From Caballeronia concitans (GTDB taxonomy: Bacteria > Pseudomonadota > Gammaproteobacteria > Burkholderiales > Burkholderiaceae), in contig NZ_FCNV02000005.1 in assembly GCF_001544615.1 (NCBI RefSeq), positions 1-64,000 on the forward strand: a DNA stretch of 64,000 nucleotides, given 5' to 3'. The position numbers were made by a program, and so were the translations under genes. Below the pieces are notes generated by a model. The model was not told where the DNA came from. It searched no databases and saw only the letters and a program-made list of their open reading frames with translations. Below are positions 7,999-16,818 of the stretch, piece by piece; the stretch's first letter is position 1, and every line of letters starts with the position of its first letter.

Positions 7999-8838
7999 TC
8001 AGAACAAGCGCAGCAGCCCGTCCAGTCCCACGAAATTGAACGCGACGCTCGCGGCCTGACGCACGACCGGCTTCGCGCGAAACGCCACCGACAATCCCGC
8101 TTCGGCCATCATTTTCAGGTCGTTCGAGCCGTCGCCCATTGCAATGGCGCGCTGCGGGTCGATGCCGATCTTCTCGCACGTCTCGCGCAGCGTGCGCGCC
8201 TTGACCTCCGCATTCACAATTTCGCCGACGACCTTGCCCGTCAGCTTGCCATCGAGGATTTCGAGCGTGTTCGCACGCGTGTAGTCGATGCCGAGCCGCG
8301 CCTTCAGCCGCTCGGTGAAAAACGTGAATCCGCCGGAAACGAGCAGTGTCTTCAGACCGGCGGCGCGGGCGCCTTCGAGCATGCGCTCGGCGCCGGGCGA
8401 AAGACGCAGGCGTTCCTCGTAGACGCGTTCGAGCGCGCTCGCGTCCAGACCTTCGAGCAGCGCGACGCGGCGCGTCAGGCTTTCGTTGAAGTCCTTGATT
8501 TCGCCGCGCATCGCCGCTTCCGTGATCGCCGCGACTTCCGCTTTCAGGCCGCAGAAATCCGCAATTTCGTCGATGCATTCGATGGTGATGAGCGTCGAAT
8601 CCATGTCCATCGCGACGAGGCCGAAATCCGAAAGCTGCGACTGCGGTTCCACGAACGCGTAGTCGAGCGCATGTGTGCCGCAATAAGCATCGATGTCGGG
8701 CCGTTGCAGCGGATCGGCGTCGATGAAGCGCAGCAGCGTATCGTCGATGTGCGCCGTTTCGCGGGAGCGGGCGAGGGCGGCGAGCGGCTTGACGTGCGCA
8801 TCGGAGATCGGGGCGGGGCTTTGAATGACGAGGTTCAT
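7999..8838 (-). CDS. serB: Phosphoserine phosphatase SerB
   Basis: This 279-residue HAD-family phosphatase performs the last step of serine biosynthesis. HAD motif I is DMDST with nucleophile D78 and acid/base D80; motif II is the SGGF segment, and motif III/IV is GDGSNDLKMM near residues 235-245. The N-terminal ~70 residues form an ACT-like regulatory region seen in long SerB forms. ATG at 8838. The upstream region holds a GCATG-rich hairpin and the LysR gene, which is on the same strand with a 141 bp gap. Confidence 0.95.
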   Translation of the reverse strand: MNLVIQSPAPISDAHVKPLAALARSRETAHIDDTLLRFIDADPLQRPDIDAYCGTHALDYAFVEPQSQLSDFGLVAMDMDSTLITIECIDEIADFCGLKAEVAAITEAAMRGEIKDFNESLTRRVALLEGLDASALERVYEERLRLSPGAERMLEGARAAGLKTLLVSGGFTFFTERLKARLGIDYTRANTLEILDGKLTGKVVGEIVNAEVKARTLRETCEKIGIDPQRAIAMGDGSNDLKMMAEAGLSVAFRAKPVVRQAASVAFNFVGLDGLLRLF

Positions 8839-8931
8839 CGAAGGCGGTGCGGTGTGCGGTGAGTGCGCGGGAAACGGCTATTGTACGGGGCGCGGTGTGA
8901 CTTTTTGAGATCGCTCGCGGCGTGGCGGGTT

Positions 8932-8972
8932 GCATTTTGCATGCATCATGCAGCGTGCCGCATGCAAAATGC
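8932..8972. repeat. GCATG-heptad intergenic hairpin, copy A
   Basis: Perfect 13-base arms GCATTTTGCATGC (8932-8944) and GCATGCAAAATGC (8960-8972) flank a 15-base centre that is also built from CATGC/GCGTG units. It sits between the stop of the LysR gene and the start of serB. Related structures occur at 31325, 32652, 43583 and 60860. Confidence 0.85.
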
Positions 8973-8979
8973 CAAGCGG

Positions 8980-9933
8980 CTAGCGCTGCACCCGCTCCGG
9001 TGCCAAGTCCCAATAAGGCGGCTCGCCGAACCGTTCCGCGAGGAATTCGATGAACGCCAGCGTCTTCGGCGGCACGAACGCGCGGCTCGGATACACCGCC
9101 CAGATCGCGACGGTCTGCGCGAGCGGATAGTCATCCAGCACGGTCACGAGTTCGCCGCTCGCCAGCAGCGGCGCGACGCTCCACGTCGATTTCAGTCCGA
9201 TGCCGATGCCGGCCGCGAGCGCATCGCGCAGCACTTCGCCGTTGTCGGTCACGAGCCGGCCCGACACGCGCACTTCCATGACGCCCGTCGGCGTGACGAA
9301 ACCCCAGTCGCGCTGGTCCGCGAGAATCACGCATTCATGATGCGCGAGATCGGCGGGATGCCGCGGCGTGCCGTGCTGCTCCAGATAGGCCGGCGACGCG
9401 CACAGCACGCGGCGATTGCTCGCGAGCTTGCGCGCGATGAGCGTCGAATCCTTCAGCGCGCCGATGCGGATCGCAAGATCGATCCCTTCATCGACGAGAT
9501 CGACGATCTGATCGGTCATGCGCAGATCCACGGAAACGCCGGGATACCGTCGCAGGAAGTCGGGGATCAGCGGCGAAATGTGCTGCCGCCCGAGCGATGA
9601 CGGCATCGTCACGCGCAGCCGTCCGTGCGGCTCTTCGAGCGCCCGCCCGACCGATGCGCGCGCCGCTTCCGCTGCATCGAGCAGACCGCGCGCGTGCGCC
9701 GCGAAGATTTCGCCTTCCTGCGTGACGCTCACGCGCCGCGTCGTCCGATGCAGGAGCCGCGCGCCCAGCATCCGCTCCAGTCCCGCGATGCGCGCGCTCG
9801 CCACCGCCGGCGACAAGCCGAATTCCCGCGCCGCCGACGACAGATTCGCGAGCGCCGCGGCTCGCACGAAGAGCGCCACGTCGAGAAGATCGAGTCTGTC
9901 TCGCGCGTCGGCCGCCAGGATGTCGCCCGTCAT
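8980..9933 (-). CDS. LysR-family transcriptional regulator (CrgA/DmlR-like)
   Basis: This 317-residue regulator has an N-terminal winged helix-turn-helix (about residues 10-70, LSSAAREFGLSPAVASARIAGLE) and a LysR substrate-binding domain (about 95-305). The HRTTRRVSVTQEG segment is typical of the CrgA/DmlR group. I chose ATG 9933, which gives a normal LysR N terminus; upstream in-frame ATGs would add a basic stretch not found in the family. It is divergent from the quinone oxidoreductase gene across a 106 bp gap with a palindromic site, so it probably controls that gene and itself. Confidence 0.88.
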   Translation of the reverse strand: MTGDILAADARDRLDLLDVALFVRAAALANLSSAAREFGLSPAVASARIAGLERMLGARLLHRTTRRVSVTQEGEIFAAHARGLLDAAEAARASVGRALEEPHGRLRVTMPSSLGRQHISPLIPDFLRRYPGVSVDLRMTDQIVDLVDEGIDLAIRIGALKDSTLIARKLASNRRVLCASPAYLEQHGTPRHPADLAHHECVILADQRDWGFVTPTGVMEVRVSGRLVTDNGEVLRDALAAGIGIGLKSTWSVAPLLASGELVTVLDDYPLAQTVAIWAVYPSRAFVPPKTLAFIEFLAERFGEPPYWDLAPERVQR

Positions 9934-9977
9934 TCGATGGATTTTCCGAAAAATGTTTCCACGATTATCGCGGTTTT

Positions 9978-9994
9978 TTGCATACCGCATGCAA
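9978..9994. promoter_or_regulatory. Candidate LysR operator in divergent promoter
   Basis: TTGCAT-ACCGC-ATGCAA is a 17-base dyad with perfect 6-base arms in the gap between the LysR gene and the oxidoreductase gene. It has the spacing of a T-N11-A LysR box. It also shares the GCATGCAA core with the intergenic hairpin family, so either explanation is possible. Confidence 0.45.
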
Positions 9995-10039
9995 GTTAAG
10001 ATGCGCGCATCGTTCACGTATTGCTACAAGGAGCTACTC

Positions 10040-11056
10040 ATGAAAGCCATCGGCCTGACGCGCTATCTTCCGATTTCGAATCCCGAATCGCTCGTCGATA
10101 TCGAACTGGACAAACCGACGCCCACGGGCCGCGACCTGCTCGTGAAAGTGGAAGCGATCGCCGTGAATCCCGTCGACACGAAAGTGCGCGCGCCGAAGGA
10201 CAAGGTCGAGGAAACGCCGCGCGTGCTCGGCTGGGACGCGGCGGGCGTCGTCGAGGCGGTCGGCCCGGACGTCACGCTCTTCAAGGCGGGCGATGCCGTC
10301 TACTACGCGGGCGACATCACGCGTCAGGGCGCGAACAGCGAATTCCATCTGATCGACGAGCGCATTGTCGGCGCGAAGCCGAAGTCGCTCGATTTCACGC
10401 ACGCGGCGGCGTTGCCGCTCACGACCATCACCGCGTGGGAAGCGCTCTTCGACCGCCTGAAGGTCTCGGCCGAAGGCAAGGACGCGGGCAAGACCATGCT
10501 GATCGTCGGCGGCGCGGGCGGGGTCGGGTCCATCGGCATCCAACTCGCGAAGCAGGTCGCGAAGCTGCATGTGATCGCGACCGCGTCGCGGCCCGAATCG
10601 GCGAAATGGGCGACGGAGCTGGGGGCGGACCGCATCGTCAATCACTTCGACGATATCCCGAAGCAACTGAAGGACGCGGGCATCGGCCAGGTCGATTACG
10701 TGCTGATCTTCAACGACACCGACAAGCATTTCCCCGCCGCCGCCGAAGTCGTGAAGCCGCAGGGCGCCATTTGCACGATCGTCGAGAACGCGCGGCCGCT
10801 CGCGATCGATCTTCTGAAGGCGAAGAGCGCCGCGTTCCATTGGGAATTCATGTTCACGCGCGCGATGTTCCAGACGCCCGACATGATCGAGCAGCACAAG
10901 CTGCTGTCCGAAGTGGCGCGGCTGATCGACGCAGGCACGATCCGCACGACGCTCGGCAAGAACATCGGCAAGATCGATGCGGCCAATTTGCGCGAGGCGC
11001 ATCGGCTTCTGGAAGAAGGGCGCGCAATCGGCAAGCTCGTTCTCACCGGCTTCTGA
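10040..11056 (+). CDS. NADPH:quinone oxidoreductase / zinc-type alcohol dehydrogenase family
   Basis: This 338-residue medium-chain dehydrogenase is predicted to reduce quinones or alpha,beta-unsaturated carbonyls. The N-terminal GroES-like fold runs to about 125, and the Rossmann fold carries GGAGGVGSIGIQLAKQ (about 157-172). The catalytic zinc ligands of classical alcohol dehydrogenases are absent, placing it in the zinc-independent quinone oxidoreductase group (YhdH/ZADH1-like). ATG 10040 has an AAGGAG site at 10028-10033. Divergent from the LysR regulator, which probably regulates it. The substrate is not predictable. Confidence 0.85.
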   Translation: MKAIGLTRYLPISNPESLVDIELDKPTPTGRDLLVKVEAIAVNPVDTKVRAPKDKVEETPRVLGWDAAGVVEAVGPDVTLFKAGDAVYYAGDITRQGANSEFHLIDERIVGAKPKSLDFTHAAALPLTTITAWEALFDRLKVSAEGKDAGKTMLIVGGAGGVGSIGIQLAKQVAKLHVIATASRPESAKWATELGADRIVNHFDDIPKQLKDAGIGQVDYVLIFNDTDKHFPAAAEVVKPQGAICTIVENARPLAIDLLKAKSAAFHWEFMFTRAMFQTPDMIEQHKLLSEVARLIDAGTIRTTLGKNIGKIDAANLREAHRLLEEGRAIGKLVLTGF

Positions 11057-11093
11057 AACGGGCTTCCGAAACGATCGGCTGCTTTGTTTTGCC

Positions 11094-11135
11094 GCGTGCC
11101 CGCCTCGGGTTTTCCATGACGAAGGCCGGGCACGC
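11094..11135 (+). terminator. GC-rich hairpin after the oxidoreductase gene
   Basis: Arms GCGTGCCCG (11094-11102) and CGGGCACGC (11127-11135) pair perfectly around a 24-base loop. There is no U tract, so it could be a weak or Rho-assisted terminator. It is followed at 11165-11189 by a second perfect stem, GATCCGGCG and CGCCGGATC, with a 7-base loop ahead of the next gene. Confidence 0.35.
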
Positions 11136-11219
11136 GCGGCGCTAGACTGACTCCGCCTTAAGCCGATCCGGCGTGCGTTTCGCCGGATCTTCATCGAGTG
11201 CTTATCACGGAGGTGCCGG

Positions 11220-11774
11220 ATGAATCGACGTTCGAACGCAGGCCGCCACGCCATCGCAGCCGTTCTCGCGACGAGCGTGCTCGCGACGGCGCATGCGACG
11301 CCCGGCATCAAGGTTCTCTCCGAAGCGCCCAACGACGGCCCGATCAAGTACACGGTCAAGATGGCGTCGAAGAACTTCGGCAACGAGCAGGAAACGCGCA
11401 CGATCCGCTCCGGCCAGACCGACGACTTCACCTGGCAAGGCTCGGCTCCGAGCGGGGCGCAGCCGGTGCCGGACGGGTGCCCGCAAGTCGGATCGGTGCC
11501 GCGCAGCGCGGAAGGAATGGCCGTGCGACAGGTGCAGATCCGCTTTGCGCCGGTCGTCGCGGATAACGGCGTGGCGAACGTGCAGATCAGTTTTCGTGCG
11601 TATGCGCCGAAGGGCACGAGCAAAGTCACGGTGGGCGGCAAGACGCTGCAATGCCCCGCCGACAATCACGTGAGCCAGATCGTCCGTTTCTCCATGCCCA
11701 CTTCCACCGGCTCGAAGAAAACCGTCACGCTCGATGACGGCACGCAACTGACCGTCACGGCTAGCCGCAAGTAG
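11220..11774 (+). CDS. Predicted secreted protein of unknown function
   Basis: This 184-residue protein starts with a Sec signal peptide: basic MNRRSNAGRH, then a hydrophobic AAVLATSVLATA with a likely cut after AHA near residue 26. The mature part is beta-rich, has one likely disulfide pair (the cysteines in GCPQV and LQCPAD) and no transmembrane segment. The ribosome site is GGAGGTG just before ATG 11220. I do not recognise the family with confidence; it looks like a conserved Burkholderia periplasmic protein. A perfect stem lies 31 bp upstream in its leader. Convergent or operonic partners are not apparent. Confidence 0.7.
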   Translation: MNRRSNAGRHAIAAVLATSVLATAHATPGIKVLSEAPNDGPIKYTVKMASKNFGNEQETRTIRSGQTDDFTWQGSAPSGAQPVPDGCPQVGSVPRSAEGMAVRQVQIRFAPVVADNGVANVQISFRAYAPKGTSKVTVGGKTLQCPADNHVSQIVRFSMPTSTGSKKTVTLDDGTQLTVTASRK

Positions 11775-12010
11775 CGCACCGTTTTCTTCCAGCAAGGACC
11801 GGACGGCGCGCTTGCGTCTCGCGCCAGAACGCAACTAACGGTCGATTTTTCTCGCCACATTGCTTCGACGCCGCGCGTTGAAACGCCGATGCTCACGTGC
11901 CAGCAGCCACGCACGTACATGGCACGCTTCCTGCGGCGCCTCACCATGCGCAATGCGCCGCATCGGCGCCCCGGCGCACCATCGACCATTCCGATAGCGA
12001 GGTAATCGCG

Positions 12011-12916
12011 ATGCCGCACATGATTTGGAAAGGCGCGATCAGCTTCGGGCTGGTCCACGTGCCTGTGCAACTCTATCCGGCGACGCAGTCGGAGAAAGTC
12101 GGCTTCAATCTGCTCGACAAGCGCTCGATGGATCCCATCGGCTACAAGCAGATCAACAAGAACACCGGCAAGGACGTCACGCGCGACAACATCGTGCGCG
12201 GCTTCGAATATGAGAAGGGCAAATACGTCGTGATGACCGACGCCGAGATCCGCGCGGCCAATCCCGAATCGACGCAAACGGTCGATATTCTTTCCTTCGT
12301 CGATGCTCCCGAAATCTCGTTCCTCTCGCTCGACACGCCGTACTACCTCACGCCCGATCGCAAGGGCGAGAAGGTCTATGCGCTTCTGCGCGATGCGTTG
12401 AAGGACACCGGCAAGGTCGGCATTGCGAGCGTCGTGCTGCACAACAAGCAGCATCTCGCCGCGCTGATTCCCGTGGGTCCCGCGCTCGCGCTCAACACGT
12501 TGCGCTGGGGCGATGAAGTGCGCGATTTCACCGAATTCAAGTTTCCCGACGAGGACACGAAGAAGGCCGGCGTCACGTCGAAAGAACTGGATATGGCGAA
12601 GCGCCTCATCGACGACATGAGCGACTCGTGGGACCCGACGAAGTATCACGATACGTTCCGCGACGACATCATGAAACTCGTCGATCAGAAGGTGAAGGAA
12701 GGCAAGATCGCCGAAGTGATGAAGTTCGAGGAAGGCGGCGAAGAGAAGGCGAGCGCCGACATACTCGATCTTTCCGAGCTGCTCAAGCGCAGCCTGAAGA
12801 GCGGCGGCGCGACGAAGAGCGGCAAGGCATCGCCATCGAAGGCCGATGCGGGCGATGACGCCGCCGAAGAACCCGCGCGCCCGGCCCGTAAGACGGCGCG
12901 TCGCAAGCGCGCTTGA
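12011..12916 (+). CDS. ku: Non-homologous end-joining DNA-binding protein Ku
   Basis: This 301-residue bacterial Ku would bind broken DNA ends as a homodimer ring and recruit LigD. The Ku core begins at IWKGAISFGLVHVPVQLYPAT and runs to about residue 255. The C-terminal ~40 residues are Lys/Arg/Ala-rich (ending ARKTARRKRA), the basic extension that promotes DNA threading and LigD contact. ATG 12011 has a GAGGT site 8-9 bases upstream; ATG 12020 is an alternative. ligD follows after 51 bp on the same strand, so a two- or three-gene NHEJ operon is likely. Confidence 0.95.
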   Translation: MPHMIWKGAISFGLVHVPVQLYPATQSEKVGFNLLDKRSMDPIGYKQINKNTGKDVTRDNIVRGFEYEKGKYVVMTDAEIRAANPESTQTVDILSFVDAPEISFLSLDTPYYLTPDRKGEKVYALLRDALKDTGKVGIASVVLHNKQHLAALIPVGPALALNTLRWGDEVRDFTEFKFPDEDTKKAGVTSKELDMAKRLIDDMSDSWDPTKYHDTFRDDIMKLVDQKVKEGKIAEVMKFEEGGEEKASADILDLSELLKRSLKSGGATKSGKASPSKADAGDDAAEEPARPARKTARRKRA

Positions 12917-12967
12917 TCGCGCAGCGCATCGCATGGAAGAAGCACCGGCAAAGGAGCATTCACGACG

Positions 12968-15748
12968 ATGACCGGCAAGCTCGAAACCTATCAACGCATG
13001 CGGCGTTTCAACGAGACGCCGGAGCCGTCGGGGGAGAAGGCCGCCGCGCGCAAGACGCCGTCGCGCGCGAAGAAGACGACGAAAAAGGCCCCAGCGCAGA
13101 CACTTTCCTTCGTGATCCAGGAACACGACGCGCGCCGGCTGCATTACGACTTCCGGCTCGAACTGGACGGCACACTCAAGTCGTGGGCCGTGCCGAAGGG
13201 GCCGAGTCTCGATCCATCGGTGAAGCGGCTCGCCGTGCATGTCGAAGATCATCCGATCGACTACGGCTCGTTCGAAGGCGATATTCCCGAAGGCAATTAC
13301 GGCGCGGGCAGCGTCATCGTGTGGGATCGTGGAACGTGGGCGCCGCAGACGGGCACCGCCGAAGACGCATCGCGCGATTACGAAAAAGGCAAGCTCAAGT
13401 TCGTGCTCGACGGCGAAAAGCTGCATGGCGGCTGGACGCTCGTGCGCAGTCACATGCGCGGCAGCGGCGACAAGGAGCAATGGTTCCTCATCAAGGAACG
13501 CGACGACGAAGCGCGTCCCGAGTCCGAATACGACGTACTCCTGAAGAAGCCGGGCAGCGTGCTCTCTGATTCTCTGGGCGCGCGGTTAGAAAACGGCGAG
13601 CTGCGCGATCGCACCGAACGCAAGGCGAAACCGGCGGCGCGTCGGACCGCGCCGCGTCCCGCGAACGAGAAGGGCGATGGCCACGCGCATCCGGATATCG
13701 TCGCGACGCGTAACGCGGAATCGCTGCGGGCGCTGTCGCACGATCCGGCGATAGAAGGCGCGACGAAGGCGAAGCTCCCCGAGCTGCTGAAGCCGCAACT
13801 CGCCACGCTCGTCGATGCCGCGCCGCCCAGCGATGATTGGGCGTACGAAATAAAATTCGACGGCTATCGCGTGCTGGCGCGCATCGAGCGATCGGGCAAC
13901 AAGCGCGACATTCGCATCTACACGCGCAACGGCAACGACTGGACCGCCAAGTTTCCGAAGCAGGTGAAGGCGCTGGAGAAGCTGGACATCGAAAGCGGAT
14001 GGCTGGATGGCGAAGCGGTCGTGCTCGACGATCGCGGGCTGCCGGATTTTCAGGCGCTGCAAAATGCGTTCGATGTCGGCCGTCCGCAAGACATCGTCGT
14101 GTACTTCTTCGATCTCGTCTATCTCAATGGCTACGACCTGCGCAACGTGCCGCTCGTGCAGCGGCGCGCGTTGCTGAAAGCCGTCGTCGAACCCGTCGAC
14201 GATCCCGCGCTGCGCTATTCCGAAGACTTCGCCTTCAGCGCCGACGATCTGCTCAAGAGCGCGTGCGACATGTCGCTCGAAGGAATCATCGGCAAGCGGA
14301 TCGACAGCACGTACGTCTCCGGGCGCAGCAATTCATGGATCAAGCTCAAGTGCCGGCGCAGGCAGGAATTCGTCGTATGCGGCTACTCGGAGCCAACGGG
14401 CAGCCGCGCGCAGTTCGGCGCGCTGCTGCTCGGCGTGTACGACGCTAAGGGCAAGCTGCAATATGCGGGGCGCGTCGGCAGCGGCTTCGATCATGCGACG
14501 CTCGTCGCGGTGAAGAAGGAACTCGACAAGCGCGAGACCGATCGCATGCCTTTCGAGCGCGAGCCGCAAGAGCGCAGCCGAACACCCGTGCATTGGGTGA
14601 AGCCGGAACTCGTGGCCGAATGCAATTTCGCGGAATGGACCAAGGAGCGCATCGTGCGACAAGCATCGTTCGTCAGTCTGCGCGACGATAAACCGGCGCG
14701 GCAGATCGTGAAGGAAGAGCCGGCATCGGCGAAGAAGGTCGAAGCGGAAGTCGAAGAGAGCGCCGCGAAGCCGAAGGCGCGCAAGACGGCGTCGGCGAAA
14801 ACTGCCGCTAAAACCCCTGCAAAAACCGCATCGAAGACGCGCGCAAAAGCGGGTGCGAGCGAAGTGGAAGGCGTGAAGATCAGCCATCCGGATCGCGTGA
14901 TCGACAAATCGACGGGTCTCACGAAGTTGGACGTCGTCGAGTATTACGCGTCGATCGCGCAATGGATGCTGCCGCATTTGCAAGACCGCGCCGTGTCGCT
15001 CGTGCGCGCGCCGGACGATATCGGCGGCGAGCTGTTCTTTCAGAAGCACAGCGCGCGGCTCGCCATTCCGCACATCACGCAGCATCCGGACGCCGATCCC
15101 GGGCATCCGCCGCTTCTGACCGTCGAGTCCGCGCAGGCGCTCGTCGGCACGGCGCAGATGGGCACCATCGAACTGCATACGTGGAATTCGGTGGTGTCGA
15201 ACATCGAGAAGCCGGATCGGATGGTGTTCGATCTCGATCCGGGCGAGGGCGTCGGCTGGGATCGCATGCTCGAAGCGGCCACGCTCACGCGCGACCTGCT
15301 TCAGGAACTCGGCCTCGCGTCGTTCTGCAAGACGAGCGGCGGCAAGGGCGTGCATGTGGTCGTGCCGCTCGCGAAACAGGCCGGCTGGGACGAGATGAAG
15401 GGCTTCTCGCAGGCCGTCGCGCAGCACATGGCGAAGACGCTGCCGAAACTGTTCTCGGCCAAGATGGGCATGCAGAACCGGCGCGACAAGATTTTCATCG
15501 ACTATCTGCGCAACAATCGCGGATCGAGCACGGTCTGCGCGTTCTCGCTGCGTGCGCGGCCGGGCCTGGGCGTATCGATGCCGATTGGCTGGGACGAACT
15601 CGCCGACACGAAGAGCGGCGATCAATGGAACATCGGCAACGCGCGCGAACGCATGGAAGCGCTCGCCGCCGATCCGTGGGAAGGCTACGCGAAGCAGCGT
15701 CAGCGGCTCACGGTGCAGATGAAGAAGCGGCTGGGTATCGGCGGATAA
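12968..15748 (+). CDS. ligD: Multifunctional DNA ligase D (phosphoesterase-ligase-polymerase)
   Basis: This 926-residue enzyme seals double-strand breaks with Ku. The domains are in PE-Lig-Pol order. The 3'-phosphoesterase domain (about 45-190) contains the QEHDARRLHYDFRLE metal-site region. The ATP-dependent ligase domain (about 270-580) has K296 in EIKFDGYR as the adenylated lysine. A Lys/Ala/Thr-rich linker spans about 595-630. The AEP-type primase/polymerase domain (about 635-926) has metal-binding D755 and D757 in FDLDPG. This order matches Pseudomonas LigD, unlike the Pol-PE-Lig order of Mycobacterium. All key residues are present. Confidence 0.95.
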   Translation: MTGKLETYQRMRRFNETPEPSGEKAAARKTPSRAKKTTKKAPAQTLSFVIQEHDARRLHYDFRLELDGTLKSWAVPKGPSLDPSVKRLAVHVEDHPIDYGSFEGDIPEGNYGAGSVIVWDRGTWAPQTGTAEDASRDYEKGKLKFVLDGEKLHGGWTLVRSHMRGSGDKEQWFLIKERDDEARPESEYDVLLKKPGSVLSDSLGARLENGELRDRTERKAKPAARRTAPRPANEKGDGHAHPDIVATRNAESLRALSHDPAIEGATKAKLPELLKPQLATLVDAAPPSDDWAYEIKFDGYRVLARIERSGNKRDIRIYTRNGNDWTAKFPKQVKALEKLDIESGWLDGEAVVLDDRGLPDFQALQNAFDVGRPQDIVVYFFDLVYLNGYDLRNVPLVQRRALLKAVVEPVDDPALRYSEDFAFSADDLLKSACDMSLEGIIGKRIDSTYVSGRSNSWIKLKCRRRQEFVVCGYSEPTGSRAQFGALLLGVYDAKGKLQYAGRVGSGFDHATLVAVKKELDKRETDRMPFEREPQERSRTPVHWVKPELVAECNFAEWTKERIVRQASFVSLRDDKPARQIVKEEPASAKKVEAEVEESAAKPKARKTASAKTAAKTPAKTASKTRAKAGASEVEGVKISHPDRVIDKSTGLTKLDVVEYYASIAQWMLPHLQDRAVSLVRAPDDIGGELFFQKHSARLAIPHITQHPDADPGHPPLLTVESAQALVGTAQMGTIELHTWNSVVSNIEKPDRMVFDLDPGEGVGWDRMLEAATLTRDLLQELGLASFCKTSGGKGVHVVVPLAKQAGWDEMKGFSQAVAQHMAKTLPKLFSAKMGMQNRRDKIFIDYLRNNRGSSTVCAFSLRARPGLGVSMPIGWDELADTKSGDQWNIGNARERMEALAADPWEGYAKQRQRLTVQMKKRLGIGG

Positions 15749-15764
15749 AGAGAAGGAGCTCACG

Positions 15765-15971
15765 ATGAAGCAAACGAAGGACGCACCGAAGGACGGCCGC
15801 AAAGAAGACGCCGACAAGCCGCTCTTGCCGAACGAAGCAGATCAGACCGCGGAGTCGCAGCACGAAGAGGAGCCGCGCGATGTCGGCAAGCAGGCGCATG
15901 AAGACATCGAACGCGGCCTCGTCGATACGGACCGGCGCAGCAATCTCGACGGCGACGCGTCGCTCAAGTAA
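15765..15971 (+). CDS. Small hydrophilic protein downstream of ligD
   Basis: A 68-residue, highly charged protein (many Asp, Glu and Lys, no hydrophobic core) with a clear AGAAGGAG ribosome site before ATG 15765, only 16 bp after the ligD stop. Composition suggests an intrinsically disordered stress-type protein. No domain recognised. The spacing suggests co-transcription with ku-ligD, but a role in repair is only inferred from position. Confidence 0.65.
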   Translation: MKQTKDAPKDGRKEDADKPLLPNEADQTAESQHEEEPRDVGKQAHEDIERGLVDTDRRSNLDGDASLK

Positions 15972-16191
15972 TGAACCGGACGGTGAGTTTTGGAAGGAAA
16001 GGCACGCGTCGTGCATGACAGGGCGGCGGCCGGTTGCGTAGAATGATTCTCTATTCATGAAAGGGGCGCGATGCCGCACCTTTCTTACCGATCCGGCCGC
16101 AATACACGCATCCATCCGGTAATCACTTCCGATCAGCAGGCCTTTCGCTGCATCGCCGGAACCTCCGGCATGCAAGCCACACAATCGAACG

Positions 16192-16818
16192 ATGCAACAC
16201 ACTCTTCTGTCACGCCTGAAGAACGACACCGCCGTGTGCCACACGCGGCTGGAGAACGCACTCGATCTGATGCGCGACGACCTCCAGCGCGACGAATATA
16301 TCGCGCTGCTGCAACGCTTCTACGGCTACGTTGCGCCGTGGGAGGACGCGATCGGCGCGTGCATGCCCGCGTCGCTGCGCGCATTCTTCGATGAACGCCG
16401 CAAGGCGCCGCTGCTTGCCGCCGACATCGCGGATCTCGCCGCGCTGTCGGGCGAACGCGCCGCGCCCGATGCCCTGCCGCACGCCGATGCGCTCGCCGAC
16501 TTGCCGCGCATAAGCGATATCGGCGGGGCATTCGGTTCGATGTACGTGATGGAAGGCTCGACGCTCGGCGGCCGCTTCATCGCGCCGCATGTCGCGCGGT
16601 TGCTGGACCTGCCGCCGGTTATCGGCAATACCTATTTCGACGGCTACGGCGCGCGCACCGGCAGCATGTGGAACGCGTTTCGCGAAACCGCCGCCGCCAC
16701 CGTGCCCGAAGCGCAATACGACTCGGCCGTGAGCGCGGCCATCGACACGTTCGAAACCTTGCAGGCGTGGCTGTGCTCGTCGCTGGAAACGCCGGCGACC
16801 TCGGGAGCCGCCGCATGA
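16192..16818 (+). CDS. bphO: Biliverdin-producing heme oxygenase
   Basis: This 208-residue all-helical protein matches BphO-type heme oxygenases, which open heme to biliverdin, the chromophore of bacteriophytochromes. The proximal heme ligand is predicted as H17 in CHTRLE, and the distal-helix glycine-rich region is GSMYVMEGSTLGG (about 118-130), the strongest family signature. It overlaps the phytochrome gene by 4 bases (ATGA), so translation is probably coupled, as expected when chromophore supply and apoprotein are made together. The ribosome site is weak. The 220 bp upstream (15972-16191) contains no gene I can support. Confidence 0.92.
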   Translation: MQHTLLSRLKNDTAVCHTRLENALDLMRDDLQRDEYIALLQRFYGYVAPWEDAIGACMPASLRAFFDERRKAPLLAADIADLAALSGERAAPDALPHADALADLPRISDIGGAFGSMYVMEGSTLGGRFIAPHVARLLDLPPVIGNTYFDGYGARTGSMWNAFRETAAATVPEAQYDSAVSAAIDTFETLQAWLCSSLETPATSGAAA

